NCBI GenBank assembly: GCA_003602635.1 | Contig: QQSJ01000054.1 | Span: forward strand, 1 to 37,234 | Direction of reading: 5' to 3' | Length of the DNA stretch: 37,234 bases | Source: Candidatus Poseidoniales archaeon | Lineage (GTDB): Archaea; Thermoplasmatota; Poseidoniia; Poseidoniales; Poseidoniaceae | Part shown: in pieces, positions 16,233 through 22,772 of the stretch | Position numbering within the stretch: the first letter of the stretch is position 1 | Layout: each line of letters opens with the position of its first letter | Position numbers and translations under genes: made by a program | The notes under the pieces: model-generated | What the model was told of the DNA's origin: nothing | Database searches by the model: none | The model's input: the letters and a program-made list of their open reading frames with translations, nothing else

Positions 16233-16769
16233 TCAGTCTCGACGGGCGAGAATCATCGCGGCCGCCATCAAAGCGACCACGGCAGCGGGTGCTGCGAAGC
16301 CTGGGGCGTCTTCGGATGAGCTGGAACTGGAACCTGCCTCGCTGGCGGGCGCAGGGTCGCCTTCGCCCACGGTCACGATGCCGACCATGTCGGAGGTGGC
16401 GTGTGGTTCGCAGACGTAGGTGAAGTCTTGATCACCGGTGAAGGTCACACGGAAGTCTTCGGTTTCGTTGGCCTCGCCGGAACTCAACCCGCCTTCGGCA
16501 GCTTCGGTTCCGCCTTCTTCGGCGGTTTCAACGACGTTGTGGGCCATGGACTCGTCGGTCCATTGCCAACACACGGTTGCACCGTCGTCGACGGTCAGGG
16601 AGGCTGGGCTGAACTTGATGCCGCTCGGAGCGATGCGGACCACGTGGTCGCATTCCGCTTCGGGCGAAACCACCGCGGTGGCCGAGGAATCCGTTTCTTC
16701 AGACATGCCAGGGGCGGCAAGGAAACTGAACACGACAAGGGTACAGAGCAACGTGGCGATCAATCGCAT
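16233..16769 (-). CDS. Secreted plastocyanin/azurin-like cupredoxin with PGF-CTERM-like tail (178 aa)
   Basis: A small blue copper protein. Residues 1-22 form a signal peptide (MRLIATLLCTLVVFSFLAAP). The type 1 copper ligands are visible: H77 in MAHNVVE, then C120, H123 and M128 in YVCEPHATSDM. C40 and C67 could form a disulfide. After a Ser/Glu-rich linker the protein ends in APGFAAPAAVVALMAAAMIL plus ARRD: PGF, a hydrophobic span and a basic end. This is the layout of PGF-CTERM signals cleaved by archaeosortase A, which would leave the protein lipid-anchored on the surface. ATG 16769 begins the signal peptide; the upstream open frame overlaps the enolase end. It probably accepts electrons from a membrane or secreted dehydrogenase, perhaps the next gene. 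Confidence 0.87.
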   Translation of the reverse strand: MRLIATLLCTLVVFSFLAAPGMSEETDSSATAVVSPEAECDHVVRIAPSGIKFSPASLTVDDGATVCWQWTDESMAHNVVETAEEGGTEAAEGGLSSGEANETEDFRVTFTGDQDFTYVCEPHATSDMVGIVTVGEGDPAPASEAGSSSSSSEDAPGFAAPAAVVALMAAAMILARRD

Positions 16770-16819
16770 GGCACTGGGCCGGTTGGGCCCCTTTTGAAGC
16801 GTGACATCAAGCCTGCGCG

Positions 16820-18073
16820 TCAAAGGTCGAACGGAGACGCGTAATCGCTCACTTCGGAAGCAATGCGAAGCAGTTGGTTGTACTTCGCCGTCCGGTCGCT
16901 GCGTGCAGGGGCACCGGTCTTGATTTGACCCGCCCGAGTTCCAACGCACAAATCAGCGATGGTCACGTCTTCGGTCTCACCAGACCGGTGGCTGACGACG
17001 TTGTTGAAGCCGTTCCGTGATGCGAGGTCCATCGATTCGAGGGTCTCGGTGACCGTACCGACTTGGTTGACTTTGACCAACATCGCGTTGGCGGCCTGCA
17101 TCTCAATGCCGCGAGCCAAGCGTTCGGATTGGGTCACGAAGAGGTCGTCACCGACGATTTGCACGCGGTGTCCTTCTCGTGCGGTGAAGTGCGACCATCC
17201 TTGCCAGTCGTCTTCGTCAAAGCCGTCTTCGATGGAGAGGATTGGGTACTGATCCAGCCAGCCGGAGTAGAGTTCAGCCAACGCCTCGCTGTCCAAGGCT
17301 TGCCCGTCGATGTGGTAGGCCCCGTCTTTGTGGAATTCCGTGCTGGCGACGTCGAGGGCGATGCCCATTTGGTCGATGGAATAGCCCGCAGTTTCGATCG
17401 CTCGAACGAGGTAGCGAAGGCCGTCCTCGTTGGAAGGAAGGTTGGGTGCAAAGCCACCTTCGTCTCCGATGCCTCCCAACAAGCCGTCCTTGCGCAATTC
17501 TCCCTTCAGGGCGTGGTAGGTCTCCACGCCGGCACGAAGGCCTTCGCCAAAGGTGTCGAAGCCGTGAGGGACGACCATGAATTCCTGGACGTCCACGTTG
17601 GACGCCGCATGGGCGCCACCGTTGAGGATGTTCATCATCGGGACGGGCATCAATCCGCCGGCCACGCCTCCAACGTAACGCCACACGGGGAGTTCGTGCT
17701 GGGCTGCGCCTGCATGCAAGCACGCCAACGAGGCCCCGAGGGTGGCGTTGGCGCCCAAACGGGCCTTGTTGCCCGTGCCGTCCAGTTCGACGATCGTTTC
17801 GTCCAGCATCCGTTGGTCGTCCACCGGCATGCCAACGAGGGCTTGCGCGATGTGTTCGGTCACGGCGTTGACCGCGCCGTCCACGCCCTTACCAAGCCAA
17901 GGCTGACCACCGTCGCGCAGTTCGACCGCCTCGTGCCGGCCGGTTGATGCGCCAGACGGCACCGCGGCACGACCCGCCAGCACGCCGTCCACGTAGCAGT
18001 CGACTTCGACCGTGGGGTTGCCACGGGAGTCGAGGATCATGCGTGCGTCCAATCCGGTGATGTGCCCACTCAC
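16820..18073 (-). CDS. eno: Enolase
   Basis: Interconverts 2-phosphoglycerate and phosphoenolpyruvate in glycolysis and gluconeogenesis. The N-terminus ITGLDARMILDSRGNPTVEV and VPSGASTGRHEAVELRDGG (mobile loop) are diagnostic. Further on come NGGAHAASNVDVQEFMVVP, GDEGGFAPNL, SIEDGFDEDDWQGW, QIVGDDLFVTQ (metal ligand Asp), LVKVNQVGTVTETLE (catalytic Lys) and VSHRSGETEDVTIADLCVG. At 417 aa it has the standard length. The start is GTG at 18073. It heads a probable three-gene run with the cupredoxin (50 nt downstream) and the sugar dehydrogenase, giving a loose carbohydrate theme. Confidence 0.97.
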   Translation of the reverse strand: MSGHITGLDARMILDSRGNPTVEVDCYVDGVLAGRAAVPSGASTGRHEAVELRDGGQPWLGKGVDGAVNAVTEHIAQALVGMPVDDQRMLDETIVELDGTGNKARLGANATLGASLACLHAGAAQHELPVWRYVGGVAGGLMPVPMMNILNGGAHAASNVDVQEFMVVPHGFDTFGEGLRAGVETYHALKGELRKDGLLGGIGDEGGFAPNLPSNEDGLRYLVRAIETAGYSIDQMGIALDVASTEFHKDGAYHIDGQALDSEALAELYSGWLDQYPILSIEDGFDEDDWQGWSHFTAREGHRVQIVGDDLFVTQSERLARGIEMQAANAMLVKVNQVGTVTETLESMDLASRNGFNNVVSHRSGETEDVTIADLCVGTRAGQIKTGAPARSDRTAKYNQLLRIASEVSDYASPFDL

Positions 18074-18125
18074 GGCCTTCCCCAGTCGAGGCCAGCGGCC
18101 GTCCGTCCTTCAACGGTGCGGCGGC

Positions 18126-18599
18126 TCAGGCTTGGTTCAGCCAACGCATCCATCGAGCCGTGGAGCTCTGCGCAGCAGGAATGTCGTGCTCTTCACGGCA
18201 CTCGTGAAGCCAGCAGAGTTGTTCATCGGCCGGAGAGATGGAAAAGAGTTCGACACGGTAGAGGAGTCCGTCAACCTCTGGCGAAGGAGATCCGCGGAAA
18301 TCCTCGACAAACAAATGCAAGAGATGTCGGGGATACTGCCGAAGGCCTCGGCAACACGGTTCGGCCAACACCACGCCGTTGTTCATGAAAAGCAGAGCAG
18401 CGCCTGTCAAAGGTTGAACCTCATGCATGAGGATCTCGCTGCCGTCGAGCATGGTGGCCACTTCGACCTGATACCATTCACGTTGGGCCTGTGAGAGTTC
18501 CAGATGTGCAACTTCATCGAGGAAAGATTGCAACCGCGCGACGGCCTCGGTATTCGCCACGATACCACCTGAACCTCCCGCCTTCTTGAAGGCGAGCAT
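18126..18599 (-). CDS. Hypothetical protein (157 aa)
   Basis: No family recognised. It is a soluble, acidic protein with alternating helices (VARLQSFLDEVAHLELSQAQ) and strands (WYQVEVATMLDGSEILMHEV, AALLFMNNGVVLAEPC), and several cysteines (ECC, LCWLHEC). The open frame reaches 18842 but the upstream part is antisense to the Lrp gene and is rejected. ATG 18599 is used. A GTG at 18560 preceded by AGGTGG is a good alternative and would drop 13 residues. It is divergent from the Lrp-family regulator, which might control it, as is common for such pairs. It ends about 50 nt before the enolase start. Confidence 0.6.
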   Translation of the reverse strand: MLAFKKAGGSGGIVANTEAVARLQSFLDEVAHLELSQAQREWYQVEVATMLDGSEILMHEVQPLTGAALLFMNNGVVLAEPCCRGLRQYPRHLLHLFVEDFRGSPSPEVDGLLYRVELFSISPADEQLCWLHECREEHDIPAAQSSTARWMRWLNQA

Positions 18600-18614
18600 T
18601 TTCGACGAGTGCCG

Positions 18615-18620
18615 ATTTAT
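18615..18620 (-). promoter_or_regulatory. TATA-like box for the hypothetical gene
   Basis: The minus strand reads GGCCATAAATCGG. The ATAAAT core lies 16-21 bp before the ATG at 18599 and 55-60 bp before the alternative GTG at 18560. The spacing fits the GTG start with a short leader better than the ATG. Confidence 0.4.
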
Positions 18621-18664
18621 GGCCAAGAATCCCGCCCGCTGGGAAGATTTCGGCGTAGAAGGGG

Positions 18665-18670
18665 CTATAT
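18665..18670 (+). promoter_or_regulatory. TATA box of the Lrp-family gene, leaderless spacing
   Basis: GGGGCTATATGGG lies in the divergent gap with its centre about 26 bp before the ATG at 18694. That is the distance from an archaeal TATA box to the transcription start, so the mRNA probably begins at the start codon. The preceding G-run could serve as a BRE. Confidence 0.6.
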
Positions 18671-18693
18671 GGGTCCGTCTTCCCTCAAAGCCC

Positions 18694-19116
18694 ATGCCCC
18701 GCATCGCCGAAATCGACCGAGCCATCCTCGCTGCCCTTCGCGCCAACGGACGCATCTCGTACGTTGATTTGGCCAAGGAGGTCGGAGCCAGCGAACGAAC
18801 CGTCCGCACCCACGTCCGCAAACTCGAGGAAGACGGCACCATCCGTGGTTACACCATCCGCGAAGGAGGCGTTGGCCTGACTGCATTGGTTCGCATCAAA
18901 GTCGCCCCTGGTGCTGAAATCGGATCTTTCGCCTCCGAAGTGACCCATTGGGCGGGCGTTGAAGTGGTCTACGAAGTGTCTGGAGAAGCCGATCTCATCG
19001 CGTTGGTGCACGTCGACGACACCATGTCGCTTCGCCAATTGCTCGACAAAATGTGGATGGCGGCCCCAGACGAAATCGCTTCTACGACCACCGAGTTGGT
19101 CCTTGAGCAGTATTGA
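18694..19116 (+). CDS. Lrp/AsnC family transcriptional regulator (140 aa)
   Basis: The N-terminal helix-turn-helix (IAEIDRAILAALRANGRISY, then VDLAKEVGASERTVRTHVRK, residues about 4-45) and the linker sequence LEEDGTIRGYTIREGG are classic for this family. The C-terminal RAM domain follows (ALVRIKVAPGAEIGSFASEV, VVYEVSGEADLIALVHV), where amino-acid effectors bind between subunits. Members act as dimers or octamers that repress or activate transcription. ATG 18694 is chosen from the TATA box 26 bp upstream and the family N-terminus. It abuts the convergent aquaporin-like gene with no spacer. Likely targets are its own gene and the divergent hypothetical. Confidence 0.92.
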   Translation: MPRIAEIDRAILAALRANGRISYVDLAKEVGASERTVRTHVRKLEEDGTIRGYTIREGGVGLTALVRIKVAPGAEIGSFASEVTHWAGVEVVYEVSGEADLIALVHVDDTMSLRQLLDKMWMAAPDEIASTTTELVLEQY

Positions 19117-19758
19117 TCACGCCGCAGGCCCGACGCGCCAGCGCGTGGCCAGCCCAACCATCAGCGCGCCTGCGGTGGTCGACAGCACGTACATCACCAA
19201 CCCGCCTGAACCCGACAACAGGTTCGGGCCAAAGGTGCGCGCGGGATTCATCGAAGCACCGGTCAACGGACCGAACATGAAGGCCAGCACCGCCACCGCT
19301 GCACCCACCAACACCGCTACGGTGGCCGTCGATTCATCCCGCCACATCACGACGCCGAGGATGGAGGCCATCAGCGCTGCCGTGATGCCCACTTCAATGG
19401 CGACGGCGGTCAAGAACGGCACCGAACTCGCCACCACGGTTGGAGCCAATTGATCAGGACCGATGACGGCATAGACCAGTCCGCTTCCGAGGACCGCCCC
19501 CGTTGCTTGAGCGAGAACATAGCCGGGAAGAAGGCGGGCTGGAAGGTGCCCGGTGACCGCGAATGCAGCGGAGACCGCTGGATTGATGTGAGCCCCCGAC
19601 ACGCTTCGAAGCACAAGGATGGCGGTGGTCACGGCCGCGCCAAAAGCCAGTGAAATCACCAACGTGGAGGCCCCGATGGCCACGCTTCCCGTCCCGATGG
19701 CGACCATCCAAGCCGTACCGATCAGCTCAGCGCCATAGGCGCGCAGCCGTTCGTCCAT
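19117..19758 (-). CDS. MIP-family channel (aquaporin/glycerol facilitator-like, 213 aa)
   Basis: A six-helix channel with two half-helix pore loops. Both NPA boxes are intact: GAHINPAVS (NPA at 59-61) and GASMNPARTFGP (NPA at 171-173), the latter with the selectivity-filter arginine. The hydrophobic pattern fits six transmembrane spans plus the two re-entrant loops. It conducts water or small neutral solutes; the filter positions do not decide between water and glycerol without alignment. At 213 aa it is compact. It starts 9 nt after the stop of the thioredoxin-like gene, so it ends that operon, and its stop is flush with the stop of the Lrp gene. Confidence 0.92.
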   Translation of the reverse strand: MDERLRAYGAELIGTAWMVAIGTGSVAIGASTLVISLAFGAAVTTAILVLRSVSGAHINPAVSAAFAVTGHLPARLLPGYVLAQATGAVLGSGLVYAVIGPDQLAPTVVASSVPFLTAVAIEVGITAALMASILGVVMWRDESTATVAVLVGAAVAVLAFMFGPLTGASMNPARTFGPNLLSGSGGLVMYVLSTTAGALMVGLATRWRVGPAA

Positions 19759-19767
19759 GTCCAGCCC

Positions 19768-20310
19768 TCAGGCTTTCCACTTCACGGAGCACCCGATGCT
19801 TTGGGTCCGATCCACCGCAGGCGCAACGCCGCTCAGCATGGCGTCGAGGGCGGCACGAAGATCTTCCACGGTGACTTGCCCGGGATCCTTGGGCGAATCG
19901 TCCATGCGACCACGGTACACGACCTCGTCGGCCGCGTTCAGGAGGTACACTTCTGGCGTGCGTTCTGCGCCCCAAGCGGTGGCGACGGTCTGTTCCGCGT
20001 CGTGGAGGTAGGGGTAGGGCATGCCGCCCTCGGTTCGCTTGACCATGTGCTCCCAGGAGTCGTTCTCGTAGACCACGGGGTCGTTGCTGTTGATGCCCAC
20101 GAAGCCGACGCCAACAGAAGCAGCGTGCTCGGCCATGGCGTTGAGGCGTCCAACGCTGGCGACCACGTACGGGCAATGGTTGCATTCGAAGACCACAATG
20201 GTCCCGTGTTCTCCACGGGCTGCCTCCAAATTCATGGCGTCTGGGCCATGGTTGGCGTTTGCGTTGGGCAGGTGAAAGTCGGGGGCGGTCATGCCTGGCT
20301 CAAGGGACAT
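19768..20310 (-). CDS. Thioredoxin-fold protein, AhpC/TSA-like (180 aa)
   Basis: A redox protein of the thioredoxin superfamily. Residues 40-50 read VFECNHCPYVV with a CxxC site (C43, C46) at the end of the first core strand. VGFVGINSND, YPYLHDAEQTVATAWGAERT-PEVYLL (with the cis-proline before EVYLL) and VVYRGRMDDSP follow in the order of the AhpC/TSA-like group whose members end in a conserved GCSVKW block, also present here. It lacks a signal peptide, so it is probably cytoplasmic; function is likely thiol-disulfide exchange or peroxide reduction. ATG 20310 is used. It lies between the TPR gene (43 nt) and the aquaporin-like gene (9 nt). Confidence 0.85.
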   Translation of the reverse strand: MSLEPGMTAPDFHLPNANANHGPDAMNLEAARGEHGTIVVFECNHCPYVVASVGRLNAMAEHAASVGVGFVGINSNDPVVYENDSWEHMVKRTEGGMPYPYLHDAEQTVATAWGAERTPEVYLLNAADEVVYRGRMDDSPKDPGQVTVEDLRAALDAMLSGVAPAVDRTQSIGCSVKWKA

Positions 20311-20333
20311 GGCCCTGCGTGGGCCAACCACGA

Positions 20334-20338
20334 CATAG
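20334..20338 (-). promoter_or_regulatory. Possible TATA-like box for the thioredoxin-fold gene
   Basis: The minus strand reads GGAAGGGCTATGTCG, with the CTATG core centred about 26 bp before the ATG at 20310. It resembles the Lrp promoter (GGGGCTATATGGG). It could give an internal leaderless promoter inside the operon, but the match is short. Confidence 0.3.
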
Positions 20339-20353
20339 CCCTTCCTCGGCCTT

Positions 20354-22615
20354 TCAGACGGTCAGGTGCTGCTCGCTTTGCTCGAGGCGACGGCGTGCGA
20401 GGGCATGATCTGGATCGATGCTCAACACCGCACGCCATGCTGCAGCGGCTTCTTCGTGATGCCCGAGGGTGTGATGGATGGCCGCCAGATGGAGGCGAGC
20501 ATCGAGATGGTCGCCGCGGCAACGGATGGCAGCTTCAAAGTCGGAAGCCGCTTCTTCAAACCGTTCCCAACGCAGGTACAGCAGACCTCGCTGGTGCCAC
20601 GCATGGGCATGGTTTGGAGCGGCCCGAAGGGCTTCGTTCAGGGGCGCTTCAGCTCGTTCTGGGCGGTCGAGGGCAACGTGGCAGGCGGCCAACTGCGTCA
20701 AGGCGTGATGGTGGTTCGGCACGGCCTCAATGATGACTTTCAGATCGCTCACTGCGTCGTGCCAATGCGTCAAGGCCATCTTGGATTCGGCGCGCCGTAG
20801 GCGTGCGAGCAACAGGTCTGGGGCCTGCGTCAGGAGGCGTTCTGCGTCCTCAAGGGCACGCTCTGGGAGGTCTCCACCAAGGTACGCCGAGCAGCGGTTC
20901 AGGCGCGCACGCACGTGGGTTGGATCCAACACAAGGGCTTCGTCGTACTTTGCGATGGCGTCCTCAAGCCGGCCTCGGCGTGCAGCGATGTTCCCTCGGA
21001 CGTAGGCGATGAGGGCGCCTTCGCCGCGGATGTCGGCCGCATCGGTCAGGCGTTCTGCCTCAATGTCGTCCCCGTTTTCCAAGGCCAACAAGGCGGCTTC
21101 AGCACACAAGGCAGGAAGGTGTTCGTCCAACAAACGGCCGGCTCGGGTCAGCGAATCCGACGCGGCATCAAAGTCACCAAGGAGGCGCTGGACTCGGCCC
21201 ATGGCAAGCCATGAGAGGCCGTTTTCACGGTCAAGTTTCAACGCTTGGTCGATGGCGTCGCCCGCCTCTCGCAAGCGCCCTCCATCGATGGCCCCGGTCC
21301 CGTCTCGGATGAGGTCTGCACGCGCAAGGGACAGCCGGCCTTCGACCAAGTGAAGGCTCGCGTGATCCACGCCTGCTGGAACAGCGTCGAGCAGGGCTTG
21401 TGCTTCATCCAAGCCTCCGCGCTCAAGCCGACGCGTGGCGATGGCAGCACGCAATTGTCCGTTGTCTGCGTTGGCCAGAAGCGCTCGATCAAGCCCTTCT
21501 TCGGCCGCAGTAAACGCTCCAACGGATTCCTGAAGATCTGCTTTGAGCATGATGGTGGTCCAGCCGCCTGCACTGAGGGCAACGGCGTGGGTGGCCGCTT
21601 TGAGGGCCTCCTGATCGCGACCGGGGAGGCGGGCCAAGCATCGGGCCTTCAGGGCCCACCCTTCGCCGTGCTGGCGGTCAAGGTTGAGGCACGCTTCGGC
21701 AGACGACAGCGCTTGGTCCACGTCATTCGGTTCAAGCAACTCACCCCGGCGAACCCAGTCGTCGGGTTGAGAGGGGTCCTCGCGCAGCGCTGCTTCGATT
21801 TCGGCCAGGGCCTCATCGGGAGATCCTGCTCGTGCTCGCAGGCCCGACAGCAGGCTGCGGTCGGCCGCCGTCACTTCGCCAAGGGCCTCGAGACGCCGAA
21901 CGGGGCGCTCGGCATCGGCTTGCCCGGCTGAGGCCAACAGGTGGGCTTGTCGGCGGAGAAGATCTGTGTCGTCAGGTCGCTCGGAGAGTTGTGCTTCAAG
22001 GTGCGCCAAGCGAGCCGTGCCGTCGCCCCGACGTGCTGCGATGCGTTCGGCGATGGCGTGAAGGGTCGCGTCACCGGGTCGGTCCAGAAGCGCGCTTTGC
22101 ATCAGATGCTCCGCGGTGGCGTCGTGACCCATCAGCAAGGCCGCTTCTGCCAATTGGGTCAGGCTGGTGGAGGACAATTGGCCTTCCACGGGCAACCCGT
22201 CGGAGGAGGCTCGCGCAAAGAGCCGTTGAAGGGTGGAACGCTTCATCGGGTCAATGGCGGCTTCCATGGATTCTGCATCGGAGGGGAGACCCACCACGAG
22301 GCGGTCCAGGGTGCGCCACAAGGCTGGGGCATCAACGGACTCTGCGGCCAAGAGACGGTGTGCCATGATGGCCCCGTCGAGGTCGGGAAGGACGCTCCTC
22401 GCGTCTTCAAGCAGGCTTTCCATGGACGCGAGACGGTGCGAGAGAGAATCAACGGCTTCGCGCTGCTGGACCGCGTGCGCAGCGGCGGCTTGTTCGTTGA
22501 CCAGACGTTGGTCGTCAAGCCTCTTCCAGCGCTGCGTCACGCGTCGCCAAGCGGCGGCACCGGCGCCGCCGAAACCGAAGGAGGTGGCAAGAAGAGCAGC
22601 CAACACCGGGTCCAT
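20354..22615 (-). CDS. Membrane-anchored TPR-repeat protein (753 aa)
   Basis: The N-terminus has a hydrophobic segment at residues about 3-22 (PVLAALLATSFGFGGAGAAA), then a basic and coiled stretch to about 75. The rest is made of helical pairs with the TPR pattern, for example RGNIAARRGRLEDAIAKYDE followed by ALVLDPTHVRARLNRCSAYL, and at the end HHTLGHHEEAAAAWRAVLSI with DPDHALARRRL. About 15 or more repeats fit the length. Such proteins scaffold complexes at the membrane; no partner is known. ATG 22615 is supported by a TATA-like box about 28 bp upstream, implying a leaderless mRNA. It is divergent from another large helical protein, which suggests a functional pair, and two small genes follow. 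Confidence 0.82.
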   Translation of the reverse strand: MDPVLAALLATSFGFGGAGAAAWRRVTQRWKRLDDQRLVNEQAAAAHAVQQREAVDSLSHRLASMESLLEDARSVLPDLDGAIMAHRLLAAESVDAPALWRTLDRLVVGLPSDAESMEAAIDPMKRSTLQRLFARASSDGLPVEGQLSSTSLTQLAEAALLMGHDATAEHLMQSALLDRPGDATLHAIAERIAARRGDGTARLAHLEAQLSERPDDTDLLRRQAHLLASAGQADAERPVRRLEALGEVTAADRSLLSGLRARAGSPDEALAEIEAALREDPSQPDDWVRRGELLEPNDVDQALSSAEACLNLDRQHGEGWALKARCLARLPGRDQEALKAATHAVALSAGGWTTIMLKADLQESVGAFTAAEEGLDRALLANADNGQLRAAIATRRLERGGLDEAQALLDAVPAGVDHASLHLVEGRLSLARADLIRDGTGAIDGGRLREAGDAIDQALKLDRENGLSWLAMGRVQRLLGDFDAASDSLTRAGRLLDEHLPALCAEAALLALENGDDIEAERLTDAADIRGEGALIAYVRGNIAARRGRLEDAIAKYDEALVLDPTHVRARLNRCSAYLGGDLPERALEDAERLLTQAPDLLLARLRRAESKMALTHWHDAVSDLKVIIEAVPNHHHALTQLAACHVALDRPERAEAPLNEALRAAPNHAHAWHQRGLLYLRWERFEEAASDFEAAIRCRGDHLDARLHLAAIHHTLGHHEEAAAAWRAVLSIDPDHALARRRLEQSEQHLTV

Positions 22616-22640
22616 CGGTCCCGTTCGGCCTCGTGGCCCC

Positions 22641-22646
22641 TTTATG
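22641..22646 (-). promoter_or_regulatory. TATA box of the TPR gene, leaderless spacing
   Basis: The minus strand reads GAGCATAAAGGGG, with the CATAAA core centred about 28 bp before ATG 22615, as for a leaderless archaeal transcript. It selects this ATG over the longer open frame to 22732. Confidence 0.5.
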
Positions 22647-22772
22647 CTCTCCGTCACACCTCCCTCCCATGCTTGCGTTTCGCCACCCATCTCTTTGCGC
22701 CGAAGGAGGCGCATGGAACAGGAAAGGCGCACAGGTTGAAGAGCGGGGTGAGCGCATCCCGGATGGATTCCG

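Noticed and set aside
17063-17947. 294-aa plus-strand open frame
   Set aside because: Antisense to enolase, which is clearly coding on the minus strand.
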